A DNA stretch of 64,000 nucleotides from Planctomycetota bacterium (GCA_016191165.1 JACPPF010000015.1:33728-97727), one strand, 5' to 3'; positions 1-8,670 are shown, counted from the first letter of the stretch. Made by a program: numbers and translations. The notes: generated from the sequence alone by a model not told the origin.

Positions 1-458
1 ATCAACGCCGGGGTTATGATCGCGAACATGCCCTGATACAGCATATGCAGATAGACGGGAATCCCGGTCCCGGGCAGCACGTCATAGGGCTGAACGCCCG
101 CCAGAAACACCAGCTCCGCTCGAAAGCCCAAGAAGCTCCCGGCGGAGGTTTCGATCAGCGGCTGACCAAAGGCCAGGGCATAACCGATGGCAATCCAGTA
201 GACCCCAACGATGGCGAGCGCGACCATGCTCTGCATCATCGTTGCCAGGACATTCTTGCGCCGCACCATGCCGCCGTAGAATAGCGCCAGGCCCGGCACC
301 ATTAAAAGAACGAGCGCGGTCGAAACCATGATCCAAGCGGAATCGCCCCGGTCGATCTTCTCAGCGAGTTTCACGGTCGTGTCGTTGGCACACCCGATCG
401 ACGCCGTTGTCAAAAAAAGTGAGAAGCCCGCCAGAATACGAAAAGAGTAGTAGCGCAA
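1..458 (-). CDS. amt: Ammonium transporter (Amt/MEP/Rh family), 5' part
   Basis: Integral membrane channel for ammonium/ammonia uptake; only the N-terminal ~150 residues lie in the window and the gene runs off the left edge. The reverse strand reads RGDSAWIMVSTALVLLM, then GLALFYGGMVRRKNVL, the classic first Amt helix and loop, followed by further hydrophobic helices. The best start is a TTG at 458 with GGAGG six bases upstream; no ATG lies upstream in frame. This gives an N-terminal hydrophobic segment (MRYYSFRILAGFSLFL) that looks like a signal peptide, as seen in many Amt proteins. The family call is firm and the start fairly firm. Confidence 0.9.
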   Translation of the reverse strand, partial: MRYYSFRILAGFSLFLTTASIGCANDTTVKLAEKIDRGDSAWIMVSTALVLLMVPGLALFYGGMVRRKNVLATMMQSMVALAIVGVYWIAIGYALAFGQPLIETSAGSFLGFRAELVFLAGVQPYDVLPGTGIPVYLHMLYQGMFAIITPAL

Positions 459-881
459 AACAGGCCTCCGAAGTCGCGGCAGGACGACAGGTCGATCTAC
501 CAGATCGGTTCATTCCCTCGAAACCGCTCCAGCCGTCCGACGGAGGGAGATTGGAATTGCAAGCGAGCCGCGAGTCTTCGCGGCCCATGGCAGTCCCACG
601 GAGAGAAAATGGAACCCTAACTAACAACGACAAAAGCAACTTGAGTGCCAAAGACCTGTGGCAATCTTGATCGCCATAAGTTATTTGAGGAATTTAAGAT
701 ACATCACAATTAATCCAGTGGAATCCCCAGAAAAAACGCCAGGACGCCCGCCTTCCGCGCAGTCATTGCCATCAAGCGCGGCACGACGGCCATGGAGAAA
801 AACCACGCCCAGCGTTTTCCTGGTTGATTTCTCGCCACGCTCATGTTTTGATACTAAACGCCCGCGATTGGAGTACGTCCC
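459..881. other. Intergenic region between divergent amt and the DUF6807 gene
   Basis: About 420 bases with no convincing gene. The stretch around 655-720 is clearly more AT-rich than its surroundings and is the likely promoter region for one or both divergent genes. I could not place reliable -35/-10 boxes. GGAG about 8 bases before the ATG at 882 is a plausible ribosome binding site. Confidence 0.5.
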
Positions 882-1751
882 ATGCGTTTTCGGTTTTCCA
901 TGTGCGTGCTTGTGGCTTTAACCTCGCGTCAACCGCTCCTCGCCGACGCCAATGTGCGCGTCGAAGTCTTGAAAAGCGGCGGCATCGCGATTTATCGGCC
1001 GGGCATCACAACGCCGATATTCGCTTTCAACGCCCCTCTTGCCGGCCGGCCGTACGTGCACCCCCTTCTCTCACCTGATGGCAAAGGCACGCTCACCGAG
1101 TTCAGCCCCGGACATCACAGGCATCAGACCGGCATCTACGTGGGATTCCTCAAAGTCAATGGCCGCGATTATTTCCACAACCGCGGCAGCGAAAACTTTC
1201 GCCTGCGCGCCTTCGATTACAAAAACGACCCCCAGGGCGTCGTCTGGAAAAGCACCTACGACCTCCTCGATAAGAACAAATCCGCCCAGCTCACGGAGAC
1301 GCAGGCCTGGGTGTTCCACGATTTCACGCAGACCTACCTCATCGACCTGACCTGGACGGCCAAGGCTCACACCGACGTTACCTTCGGCAAACACGACTAC
1401 GGCGGCCTGTTCATCCGCATGCCGTTCAAAAACCAGAAGGACGCCCAGGCGATCAACAGCGAAGGTCAGATCAACGGCAAGGCCGAGGGGCAGAAGGCAA
1501 AGTGGGTCGATATCGGCATGTCGGTCCCGGGCCGCAAGGGCGCCGCCCACATCGCGGTCCTGTCGCAAAAGTCCGTGCCCTGGCGCGTGGACGGCCAACT
1601 CGGCGTCGGCCCCAGTCCGAGCCGCGCGGGTGAATGGAAAATCGCCAAGGGACGAGACACTACACTCCGGTATCGTTTCTACGTTTACACGGGTGAATTC
1701 CAGCGCGATCAGGTGGAAGCAGAATGGAAAGCCTTCAGCGCCATAAAATAA
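882..1751 (+). CDS. Secreted DUF6807 (PmoA-like) family protein
   Basis: A 289-residue protein with an N-terminal signal peptide (residues 1-22, ending LLADA). The body carries the DUF6807 signature: RPYVHPLLSPDG near residue 52, then PGHHRHQTGIYVG with a His-rich cluster, and GGLFIRMP near residue 170. Planctomycetes and Bacteroidetes carry many DUF6807 proteins, often named 'PmoA family', usually beside carbohydrate-degradation genes; no biochemical function is established. The ATG at 882 has GGAG 8 bases upstream. It is followed by a strong hairpin and then a second exported protein gene in the same direction. An envelope or periplasmic role is inferred from the signal peptide only. Confidence 0.85.
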   Translation: MRFRFSMCVLVALTSRQPLLADANVRVEVLKSGGIAIYRPGITTPIFAFNAPLAGRPYVHPLLSPDGKGTLTEFSPGHHRHQTGIYVGFLKVNGRDYFHNRGSENFRLRAFDYKNDPQGVVWKSTYDLLDKNKSAQLTETQAWVFHDFTQTYLIDLTWTAKAHTDVTFGKHDYGGLFIRMPFKNQKDAQAINSEGQINGKAEGQKAKWVDIGMSVPGRKGAAHIAVLSQKSVPWRVDGQLGVGPSPSRAGEWKIAKGRDTTLRYRFYVYTGEFQRDQVEAEWKAFSAIK

Positions 1752-1760
1752 CCGCTCACG

Positions 1761-1782
1761 CCCGCAGCCGAAAGGCTGCGGG
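1761..1782 (+). terminator. GC-rich hairpin between the DUF6807 and isochorismatase genes
   Basis: Perfect 9-bp stem CCCGCAGCC/GGCTGCGGG closed by a GAAA tetraloop, ten bases after the DUF6807 stop codon. There is no T-tract, so it may attenuate or stabilise the mRNA rather than terminate it. Confidence 0.55.
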
Positions 1783-1816
1783 ATGAACCACCCGGTAAAC
1801 ACAAAAAGGAGTTCTC

Positions 1817-2719
1817 ATGGGCCGTGTCTTGTTCTTAGCGTTTGCCACCATGTGTTTGGTCCCATGGGCTAACGCAGGTGAAAAGGACCTCTCACTGACG
1901 ATTCGGAAACGCGGACTAGCCAAGCTGAATGGCAAAGAAATTCAAATCGTGAATAACCTGAAGGTGAAGTGGTCCCCCAAGCAATCCGCCGTCATCGTCG
2001 TTGACATGTGGGACACCCACCACTGCTACAATGCCGTCACACGGGTGGTGGAGATGGCGCCGCGCATGAACAAGGTCCTCGAAAAATGCCGCTCGATGGG
2101 CATGACCATCATCCACGCCCCGTCAAGCTGCATGGACGCTTACAAGGATCACCCCGGACGCAAACGCGCGAAGGATGCGCCCACCGCCAAGAACCTGCCC
2201 AAGGACATCGGCGTTTGGTGTCACATGATCCCGGCCGAGGAGAAAGGCAAATACCCGCTCGATGCCTCCGACGGCGGTTGCGACTCCGATCCGGTGGATC
2301 AGGCCAAGCACCGCGCCGCCCTCATCAAGATGGGCCGCAACCCAAACGCCCCCTGGAAGTCGCAATACGCCGTACTCAAGATGCACGACATCGACCTTGT
2401 CAGCGATTCCGGCGTCGAAATCTGGAATCTACTCGAATCTCGCAAGATCAACAACGTCATCATCCTCGGCGTCCACACCAACATGTGCGTCCTGGGCCGG
2501 CCTTTTGGCTTGCGCCAGATGGCCAAGAACGGCAAGAACGTCGTCCTCATGCGCGACATGACCGACACGATGTATAACCCGAAGAAGTCGCCCTACGTCA
2601 ACCACTACAAGGGCACGGCCTTGATTGTCGAGCATATCGAAAAGTACGTATGCCCGACGATCACCAGCGACCAGATCATCGGCGGCAAGGCATTTCGCTT
2701 CAAGGCGGATACGAATTGA
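1817..2719 (+). CDS. Exported isochorismatase-family cysteine hydrolase
   Basis: A 300-residue protein with a signal peptide (MGRVLFLAFATMCLVPWANA). The fold is that of isochorismatase/nicotinamidase enzymes: VIVVDMWD with the catalytic Asp at residue 63, and TNMCVLGRP with the nucleophilic Cys at residue 224, preceded by the usual hydrophobic strand VIILGVH. Family members hydrolyse amides or vinyl ethers such as nicotinamide or isochorismate. The substrate cannot be told here, and the exported location is unusual for nicotinamidase. AAGGAG lies six bases before the ATG. It is longer than typical 200-residue members because of the leader and an internal insertion (residues ~105-165). Confidence 0.85.
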   Translation: MGRVLFLAFATMCLVPWANAGEKDLSLTIRKRGLAKLNGKEIQIVNNLKVKWSPKQSAVIVVDMWDTHHCYNAVTRVVEMAPRMNKVLEKCRSMGMTIIHAPSSCMDAYKDHPGRKRAKDAPTAKNLPKDIGVWCHMIPAEEKGKYPLDASDGGCDSDPVDQAKHRAALIKMGRNPNAPWKSQYAVLKMHDIDLVSDSGVEIWNLLESRKINNVIILGVHTNMCVLGRPFGLRQMAKNGKNVVLMRDMTDTMYNPKKSPYVNHYKGTALIVEHIEKYVCPTITSDQIIGGKAFRFKADTN

Positions 2720-2724
2720 TATAG

Positions 2725-2777
2725 CCCGCCATTTATGGCGGGTGCAAGCCCCAGGATGAGCGCAGCGATTCCTGGGG
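2725..2777 (+). terminator. Two consecutive hairpins after the isochorismatase gene
   Basis: First hairpin CCCGCCA/TGGCGGG (2725-2742, loop TTTA); second CCCCAGGA/TCCTGGGG (2749-2777). The second belongs to the 'CCCAGG...CCTGGG' family found repeatedly in this window. GGGGGTTCTT follows it, so termination of the upstream transcript is plausible. Confidence 0.6.
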
Positions 2778-2812
2778 GTTCTTGCTAAAATCCACGGATG
2801 GAGGGAGAGCCA

Positions 2813-3370
2813 ATGTCTACGATCACGCAAAACAAACTGCTGACCGCCGAGGAATTTTTCCTGCTGCCCCATCCCGCGGACGGATCGCAGCAGGAACTGG
2901 TTCGCGGGGAGATCATCACCATGCCGCCGCCCGGAGGTTTGCACGGCGTTACCTGTTCCAAAGCCGATCGGAGACTCGGCGTCTATATCGACAGCGGTCC
3001 CGGGGGAACGCTTGTTTGCAACGACACCGGCTTCGTCACCGAGCGCGATCCCGATAGCGTGCGCGGCCCCGACCTTGCCTATTGGTCGAAAGAGCGTCTC
3101 AAGGAAGTCCCCGTCGGCTATATCGAGATCGCCCCGGACATGCTCGTCGAAGTCTTGTCGCCCAGCAACGCGTGGAAGCAGATTCGCAACAAGGTCAAGG
3201 AGTATTTCGCCAAAGGAGTCCGGCTCGTCTGGGTGATCGCGCCGGAGGATCGCACGCTGACGATCTACCGCACCCCCGATGAAGGGCGCATCCTGCATGA
3301 GAACGCCACCGTGACCGGCGAGGACGTGCTGCCAGGGTTCACGTGCCGCGTGAGCGATCTGCTGCCGTGA
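2813..3370 (+). CDS. Uma2 family (DUF820) putative restriction endonuclease-like protein
   Basis: A 185-residue protein of the Uma2/DUF820 family, which has a PD-(D/E)XK nuclease fold and is hugely expanded in cyanobacteria and planctomycetes; no activity has been clearly shown. Visible motifs are RGPDLAYW, then PDMLVEVLSPSN with the conserved Glu, a Lys in NKVKEYF, and the tail VRLVWVIAPEDRTLTIY. An ATG also lies 15 bases upstream, but GGAGGG sits correctly before the ATG at 2813, so that start is preferred. It opens a plus-strand run of nuclease-like genes that continues to about 10 kb. Confidence 0.85.
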   Translation: MSTITQNKLLTAEEFFLLPHPADGSQQELVRGEIITMPPPGGLHGVTCSKADRRLGVYIDSGPGGTLVCNDTGFVTERDPDSVRGPDLAYWSKERLKEVPVGYIEIAPDMLVEVLSPSNAWKQIRNKVKEYFAKGVRLVWVIAPEDRTLTIYRTPDEGRILHENATVTGEDVLPGFTCRVSDLLP

Positions 3371-3418
3371 CGTGGGATCACGCGAATTCAAAGCGTTCCC
3401 AAAGAACCGGGAAAAAAA

Positions 3419-4351
3419 ATGGCCGAACACATTTCGTTTGTCGAGCTTGCAAAGCGGGTTCTTGAAAAGGCTAGCAAGCCCATGACCCCGCGCGAGATCT
3501 GGGGGGAAGCTCAACAGATGGGTATCACGTCGATGCTCAAGACGACCGGGAAAACTCCCGACCAAAGTTTGGCCGCACGCCTTTACACTGACGAGGATAA
3601 CTTTACAAAGGTCGGATCGAGTCCGGCCAGGTTCGTACTTAGGTCGCTCGGCCATCTGGTCTCCAACTTGGAACAGGAGGTATTATCAACACCGCTGGTC
3701 CAGCCAAGGCTGAACACGTACACAGAGCGCGACCTCCATCCACTTCTCGTGATATTCGCGCAAAGCGAATTCGACGCGCATTCCCGTACGATTTACCACG
3801 AACACTCTCAAAAAAAGGCAGCAAAACAAAACGAATGGATTCATCCGGACATCGTTGGTTTCGCGCTGACGGGTCACCGTTGGACGAATGAGGTTGTGCA
3901 GTTGTCCCAAAGTAGCCCCGCATGGCCTGCCCGGATGTTCTCATTCGAGCTCAAGATTGACGTCAGTTTCGCTAATCTGCGACAATACTTTTTTCAGGCC
4001 GTTTCGAATTCGTCATGGGCGCATGAAGGGTATTTGGTCGCGGTCGACTTTGACCCAGATCAGCAATTCGAAGAAGAGCTAACGCGCCTCTCTCAGAGCT
4101 TTGGAATCGGAGTCATCGAACTAAACACGACAGACCCTATTGCCAGTCAGATCAAACTGCCGGCAAGAGAAAAGTCCGTGTTGGATTGGAAGACCGTCGA
4201 TCGGATAGCGGCTGTGAATTCAGACTTCAGGGAATTCGTTGGCTCCGTCGCTAGCTCGGTGAAAATCAACCAACCGGTGACAGTCGGATTCGACCGACTA
4301 CTTGCGGGTTCTGATCTAGAGGTTTACCTCAAGAAATTCCAGGACACATAG
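3419..4351 (+). CDS. HARE-HTH domain protein with C-terminal restriction-endonuclease-like domain (HrgA/COG2958 type)
   Basis: 310 residues. Residues ~1-75 match a HARE-HTH winged helix (SFVELAKRVLEKASKPMTPREIW, then LYTDEDNFTKV), a DNA-binding domain associated with restriction and chromatin proteins. The rest resembles the nuclease-like part of HrgA/COG2958 proteins: EWIHPDIVGF followed about 40 residues later by FSFELKI gives a D...ExK pattern expected of a PD-(D/E)XK core. Codon use is less GC-biased than in neighbouring genes, which suggests acquisition by transfer. It sits between Uma2 and the XPB-like helicase. A restriction or defence role is inferred from domains and context. Confidence 0.7.
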   Translation: MAEHISFVELAKRVLEKASKPMTPREIWGEAQQMGITSMLKTTGKTPDQSLAARLYTDEDNFTKVGSSPARFVLRSLGHLVSNLEQEVLSTPLVQPRLNTYTERDLHPLLVIFAQSEFDAHSRTIYHEHSQKKAAKQNEWIHPDIVGFALTGHRWTNEVVQLSQSSPAWPARMFSFELKIDVSFANLRQYFFQAVSNSSWAHEGYLVAVDFDPDQQFEEELTRLSQSFGIGVIELNTTDPIASQIKLPAREKSVLDWKTVDRIAAVNSDFREFVGSVASSVKINQPVTVGFDRLLAGSDLEVYLKKFQDT

Positions 4352-4400
4352 ACCGTGGGCGAACACCGCTTTTTGCAATTCAGCCTTCTGGTGCCAAACG

Positions 4401-5807
4401 ATGTCCGCCCCGTTACTATTCCACTTCGACGCCGGCACGCTCGTCCTCACCGGCGACGCTGACCTCTTGCAAGCGCTCCCCAATGTCCTGCTCGATCCGC
4501 GCACCAACGCCTACCGGGCCGAAGCACGCCATTATCGCGCCATCGTCGAAGCGCTGCGGCAACAGAAGATCGACTTTACCGACGCCGCCCGCGATTATCA
4601 GCCGCTCGTTTGCAAGCTGCTCGATCCGCGCACGCCGTTTCCGCATCAGAAGGAAGCGATGACGACCTGGTGGAACGGCGGCGGCCGTGGCGTCGTCGTG
4701 CTGCCCACCGGCACCGGCAAGACGTTCGTCGCTCTCCTGGCAATCGCCCACGTTGGGCGACCCACACTCGTCATCACGCCGACGATTCCCCTGATGAACC
4801 AGTGGTATGGCGAATTGCTCAAAGCATTTGCCGCTTGCGGCGTAGCAAAGGAGGCTGCTACGCCGCAAGGGGCCGTTGGGCTCCTCGGCGGCGGCTACTA
4901 CGACTTCCAGCCGCTCACCGTCACTACCTACGACTCCGCGTATATCCACCTGGAACGCTGGGGGAACAAATTCGGCCTGATCGTCTTCGATGAATGCCAC
5001 CACCTTCCCAGCCCGAGCTATCAATTCGCCGCCGTCGGGGCGATCGCGCCGTATCGCCTCGGTTTGACGGCCACGCCCGAGCGCGCCGACGGACGCGAGG
5101 CGATTTATCCCGAGTTGATCGGCCCCATCGTCTATCGCCGCGAGATCAAGCAACTGGCGGGCGACTTTTTGGCGGAGTATCGCGTCGTCCGCATCGATGT
5201 CGAACTGACCCCTGAGGACAAGGACCGCTACACGAAAGCTCGCACGACCTATCGTGACTTCGTGCAAGCACGCGGCATCTCGATGGGTTCGCCGCAAGGC
5301 TGGCAGCGCTTCATTCAGGAAACCTGCCGCCATCCCGAGGGCCGGGCCGCGTTTCAGGCGTATCGTGAACAGAAACGCCTTTCAGTCGCCGCGCCCGCGA
5401 AGATCAACCTGCTCGACGAGTTGCTGCACCGCCACGCGCTCGATCGATCTATCATCTTCACCTACGACAACGCCAGCGTCTATCAGATTGCGCGACGATT
5501 TCTAGTGCCGGCCATCACGCATCAAACCAAGACGCGCGAACGCCAGGTGATCCTCGAACGTTTTCACAAGGGCGAATACAACGTCGTCGTAACCAGCCAG
5601 GTTCTCAACGAGGGCGTCGATGTCCCTGCCGCCAACGTCGGCATCATCCTGTCCGGCACCGGCAGCGTCCGCGAGCACGTGCAACGCCTGGGACGATTGT
5701 TGCGAAAGCTGGGCGACAAGCAGGCACTGCTCTACGAGGTGGTGACGCGCGACACGGCCGAGGAATACACGAGCGAGCGGCGGAGGCAACACGATGCTTA
5801 CGGGTAA
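4401..5807 (+). CDS. XPB/Rad25-type superfamily 2 DNA helicase
   Basis: A 468-residue helicase. The N-terminal ~75 residues resemble the damage-recognition-like domain of archaeal XPB. Walker A is TGTGKT (103-108), motif II is DECHH (197-201), motif III is LTATPERADG, and the C-terminal RecA domain ends with QRLGRLLR (motif VI). DECHH with this compact layout is typical of archaeal and bacterial XPB. The stop codon overlaps the start of the next gene by 14 bases, and that gene is the XPB-binding nuclease Bax1, so the two are translationally coupled. Residues ~145-157 come from an inserted palindrome. Known role of the pair: opening and cutting DNA in nucleotide-excision-like repair. Confidence 0.88.
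   Translation: MSAPLLFHFDAGTLVLTGDADLLQALPNVLLDPRTNAYRAEARHYRAIVEALRQQKIDFTDAARDYQPLVCKLLDPRTPFPHQKEAMTTWWNGGGRGVVVLPTGTGKTFVALLAIAHVGRPTLVITPTIPLMNQWYGELLKAFAACGVAKEAATPQGAVGLLGGGYYDFQPLTVTTYDSAYIHLERWGNKFGLIVFDECHHLPSPSYQFAAVGAIAPYRLGLTATPERADGREAIYPELIGPIVYRREIKQLAGDFLAEYRVVRIDVELTPEDKDRYTKARTTYRDFVQARGISMGSPQGWQRFIQETCRHPEGRAAFQAYREQKRLSVAAPAKINLLDELLHRHALDRSIIFTYDNASVYQIARRFLVPAITHQTKTRERQVILERFHKGEYNVVVTSQVLNEGVDVPAANVGIILSGTGSVREHVQRLGRLLRKLGDKQALLYEVVTRDTAEEYTSERRRQHDAYG
4834..4869. repeat. Palindromic element inserted in frame in the XPB gene
   Basis: Perfect 14-bp inverted repeat (CTTGCGGCGTAGCA and its complement) around an 8-bp loop. It encodes residues ~145-157 (CGVAKEAATPQG), a segment between helicase motifs that XPB does not need. 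Confidence 0.75.
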
Positions 5808-7065
5808 GCAGGTCCGCATTCGCTTCGCCCGGGATCAGATCATCCCCCAGTATCTCGAGGCGAGTGATCCGCAATGGCTTGGCGTCGCCGAGGAACTGCT
5901 GGGTGTGTTTCGATCCAGCAACGGCAAGGCACGCGGCGAGTTGGAAGGCGAGATCGAGGAACTCTTCGGCGATTTGCCGCAACCGCTCATTCATAACGGG
6001 CTGGCAAAGCTACTGGAAGATCGCTGTGAGTTCGAGGTCGACGCCCCGCTTCCGCCCGGCGAGGTGCGCGACGCCGTCTTTCTCGCCGCGGCCAAGAATC
6101 GGCAAGCGACTCTCGAAGCGATCGGCCAGGCCTTCTCACGCGAGGAAGTCATCCAAACGATCGCGTCACAGCTGGACACCGATCCAGCGAAAATCGAGGT
6201 GAGCCTGTTCGCAGACCTGAAAAGCGAACAACGCCTGACGCAATTCAAGGACACCACCGCCGACCGCTTGCTGGATCGCTACAACGTCGCACTCGCCCAA
6301 GCCGTGCTCTTGCGTTCCACCGGCATCGAAATCACGATCCACGGCGAGACGCCGGCTCGCTATCGGCAACTCTTTCGCCAGATCAAGTTTCATCGGCTCA
6401 TGTGCGACATCGAAAGACTGTCCGAGCCTGAAGCGTTAGCGAAGCGGCCGCGGAAATCCCTCCCTAATGCTTCAGGCCCGGACGTGTATCGGTTGCGAAT
6501 CGACGGCCCCTTGAGCCTGTTCAGCGCCACGCAGAAGTACGGCCTGCAACTCGCACTCTTCTTGCCCACGCTGCTTCTGTGCAAGCATTTCGAGTTGAAA
6601 GCCAACCTGCGCTGGGGAACGGAGAAGAAGGCCAAGGTGTTTCACCTATCCGCCAAGGACGGCCTCGTCTCGCATCAGGCGGAGACCGGCGCCTACGTCC
6701 CGCCCGAAGTGCCGATGTTCGTGGAACTGTTCAAGAAGAAAATCGCCGACTGGGAAATCAGCGATGAAACCGAGATCATCCCGCTCGGCAAGAACGTGTG
6801 GGTCCCCGATTATCGCCTGGTGCATCGCGCGACTGGCAACGTGGTGCTGCTCGACATCCTCGGCTTCTGGCGTCGTTCCAGTGCCGAACGCCACCTGGCG
6901 ATGTTGCAGGAACACGCAGGCGCACCGTTCATCATCGCCCTGTCCGACCAGCTCAACGTCGAGGAAGCCGATTTAGAAGGCCTACCCGACAACGTGGTCC
7001 GCTTCCGCAACATGCCGCTGCCGGAGGAGGTGGTGCGGCGGGCAGCGCAATTGCTCGAGGTTTGA
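5794..7065 (+). CDS. Bax1 (DUF790) family nuclease, partner of XPB
   Basis: 423 residues matching DUF790, the family named Bax1 (binds archaeal XPB). The start MLTGKQVRIRF, then EELFGDLPQ and LAKLLEDRCEF, are typical of the N-terminal region. The C-terminal nuclease domain has a PD-(D/E)XK-like core: VPDYRL (Asp 339) and VLLDILGFW (Asp 354, where many homologues have Glu), followed by an alpha/beta tail. In archaea Bax1 cuts DNA in complex with XPB, like XPG in eukaryotes. The 14-base overlap with the helicase gene supports the same complex here. Residues ~211-228 are encoded by an inserted palindrome. Confidence 0.85.
   Translation: MLTGKQVRIRFARDQIIPQYLEASDPQWLGVAEELLGVFRSSNGKARGELEGEIEELFGDLPQPLIHNGLAKLLEDRCEFEVDAPLPPGEVRDAVFLAAAKNRQATLEAIGQAFSREEVIQTIASQLDTDPAKIEVSLFADLKSEQRLTQFKDTTADRLLDRYNVALAQAVLLRSTGIEITIHGETPARYRQLFRQIKFHRLMCDIERLSEPEALAKRPRKSLPNASGPDVYRLRIDGPLSLFSATQKYGLQLALFLPTLLLCKHFELKANLRWGTEKKAKVFHLSAKDGLVSHQAETGAYVPPEVPMFVELFKKKIADWEISDETEIIPLGKNVWVPDYRLVHRATGNVVLLDILGFWRRSSAERHLAMLQEHAGAPFIIALSDQLNVEEADLEGLPDNVVRFRNMPLPEEVVRRAAQLLEV
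6426..6477. repeat. Palindromic element inserted in frame in the Bax1 gene
   Basis: 14-bp inverted repeat GCCTGAAGCGTTAG / CTAATGCTTCAGGC with one mismatch, separated by 24 bases. It encodes residues ~211-228 (EPEALAKRPRKSLPNASG), a low-complexity stretch between conserved blocks. Confidence 0.7.
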
Positions 7066-7135
7066 GCACATTCCTTTTCGTCGGATGAATTGCACCGTGC
7101 GGGCTTTCGGGTAGAATTATCTGAAGGAGGCAACC

Positions 7136-7897
7136 ATGCCGATACACAACTGGTCCGCCGTCAGCGACGGGATGTTTCATTGGTTCCATCAGACCTGGAT
7201 CGTCGCCATTGCAAAGTGGCTGAACGAGGGTCGCCTGCCCGAGGGTTTCTACGCCATCGGCGAGGTCTACGCCAACGAGGTTGAACCCGACGTGTTGGCG
7301 GTCGAAGATCGTCCGCCCGAAGTTGGCCGGGCTAATGGACATTCATCCAACGGGTTCGGCGTCGCGCTTTTGGAGTCGCCGCCCAAAACGCGTTACAACT
7401 GGGAAGCGGAGACGGAATCGTATCTGGCCAGAAAAGATCTCATCGCCGTGCATAGCGTCGAGGGCATTCTGGTCTCGGTGATTGAGATCGTCTCGGCCGG
7501 CAACAAGTCGAGCCAGGCACGCTTTCGCAAGTTTCTCACGAAGACGATCGAGTTTCTGGATCAAGGCGTGCACGTCCTCGTCGTCGATCTTTTCCCGCCG
7601 ACGCCGCGCGACCCGCAGGGGATTCATCAAGCGATCTGGAGCGAAAAATACGATGGTGATTTCGAGTTCCACGCAGACAAGCCCTTGACGCTGGCCTCCT
7701 ATCGAGCCACCACGGAGGGAAGCGTTGCCCGCTCGTTCGTCGAACCGATCGCCGTCGGCGACGCGCTGCCCGCGATGCCGTTGTTCCTGTGGTCCGATCG
7801 CTACATCAACGTGGAACTTGAGCAGACCTATCAAAGCGCGTGGGAGGTTTATCCGGGACCGTTGAAGCCGAAGGTTGAGAGGGGGGCGGCGGGGTGA
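7136..7897 (+). CDS. DUF4058 family protein
   Basis: 253 residues with the DUF4058 opening MPIHNWSAVSDGMFHWFHQTW. The centre reads LVSVIEIVSAGNKSS, similar in layout to the EVLSPSNK motif of Uma2 nucleases, so a shared PD-(D/E)XK-like fold is possible. The family is common in cyanobacteria and planctomycetes and has no known function. AAGGAGG lies 7 bases before the ATG. The last 195 bases (C-terminal ~64 residues) are repeated at 8671-8860, on the far side of a toxin-antitoxin cassette. Confidence 0.85.
   Translation: MPIHNWSAVSDGMFHWFHQTWIVAIAKWLNEGRLPEGFYAIGEVYANEVEPDVLAVEDRPPEVGRANGHSSNGFGVALLESPPKTRYNWEAETESYLARKDLIAVHSVEGILVSVIEIVSAGNKSSQARFRKFLTKTIEFLDQGVHVLVVDLFPPTPRDPQGIHQAIWSEKYDGDFEFHADKPLTLASYRATTEGSVARSFVEPIAVGDALPAMPLFLWSDRYINVELEQTYQSAWEVYPGPLKPKVERGAAG
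7703..7897 (+). repeat. Direct repeat copy 1 (DUF4058 3' end)
   Basis: The final ~195 bases of the DUF4058 gene recur at 8671-8860 in the same orientation at roughly 90% identity by eye. Both end in the same GGGGCGGCGGGGTGA. The two copies bracket the PIN/antitoxin genes. Confidence 0.85.
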
Positions 7898-8005
7898 GAT
7901 TCGATGCTGCCTTTCCCTCTCAGCACGGCGCCTTTCCATCGTCGGTTTGTGTAGAGTAAACGTTATCTTCGCTTGCAGAAGCGGACGTGGTCGAAGAGAA
8001 CGCAG

Positions 8006-8446
8006 ATGAAAATCTACATGGACATGTGCAGTCTACAACGCCCCTTCGACGACAAGAGCCAGGTCCGTGTCCTTGTGGAGGCCCAGGCTGTTTTGGGCGT
8101 ACTTGCGTTGTGCGAGGCGGGCGAAGCCGAGTTGATCGCTTCGGATGCTCTGGTGTTCGAAACCGAAGCGAACCTGGACGCTGTTCGCCGTGACTTTGCC
8201 ATGCAGGCAATTGCCAAGGCCGCACAGTTCGTCGCGACCAACGAGCAAGTCAAATCCCCGGCGCAGACTTACATCGCCGCCAACGTCAAGCCTTTGGACC
8301 CGCTGCATCTGGCGTCGGCAGTCGAGGCCCAGGCAGACTTTTTCTGCACCTGCGACGATCGATTCTTGAAAAAGGCCCGCGCGCTCACCGTGCCGCCCAC
8401 CAAAGTCGTTTCGCCGCTCGAATTAGTATCGGAGCTACAACCATGA
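8006..8446 (+). CDS. PIN-domain protein, probable type II toxin
   Basis: 146 residues starting MKIYMDMCSLQRPFDD, with the first acidic residue of a PIN ribonuclease at the N-terminus. A mid-protein Glu lies in VFETEANLD, followed by LDPLHLASAVEAQADFFCTCDDRFL, which supplies the last two Asp positions and the usual 'D-hLA-A...TCD' pattern. PIN toxins cleave RNA and are held in check by a co-expressed antitoxin. An upstream ATG in frame (7973) has no better binding site; the conserved PIN start fits 8006. The stop overlaps the next ATG (ATGA), so toxin comes first and the putative antitoxin second. Confidence 0.75.
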   Translation: MKIYMDMCSLQRPFDDKSQVRVLVEAQAVLGVLALCEAGEAELIASDALVFETEANLDAVRRDFAMQAIAKAAQFVATNEQVKSPAQTYIAANVKPLDPLHLASAVEAQADFFCTCDDRFLKKARALTVPPTKVVSPLELVSELQP

Positions 8447-8670
8447 CGACAACGCCAAGAACGCTCAGTGAAGTGAATCATGAGGCCATTCGCCTGCTTG
8501 CCGAACACATCGGCGTTGTGGACACGTTCCGGTTCGTCAACCAGTTCACGACCGGTCACGGCAACTACACCGAGGACCGGCACGCTTTGTTCGACCACTT
8601 GACCCTGGACGAGATTGTGTCGGCCATCGAAAAACGCCGCGCCAGCCAAAAGGACGACAAGCCGGCTTGA
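8443..8670 (+). CDS. Small protein, probable antitoxin of the PIN gene
   Basis: 75 residues, translationally coupled (ATGA overlap) to the PIN toxin. No known antitoxin DNA-binding domain is obvious. The sequence is helical and charged (LSEVNHEAIRLLAEHIG, then LTLDEIVSAIEKRR). The antitoxin role rests on size, position and coupling only. The stop codon is followed immediately by the second copy of the DUF4058 3' end. Confidence 0.55.
   Translation: MTTTPRTLSEVNHEAIRLLAEHIGVVDTFRFVNQFTTGHGNYTEDRHALFDHLTLDEIVSAIEKRRASQKDDKPA

Noticed and set aside
2429..3655. 408-codon open frame on the minus strand
   Set aside because: It lies opposite the isochorismatase, Uma2 and HARE-HTH genes, which have clear family motifs. 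High GC makes long antisense frames common.
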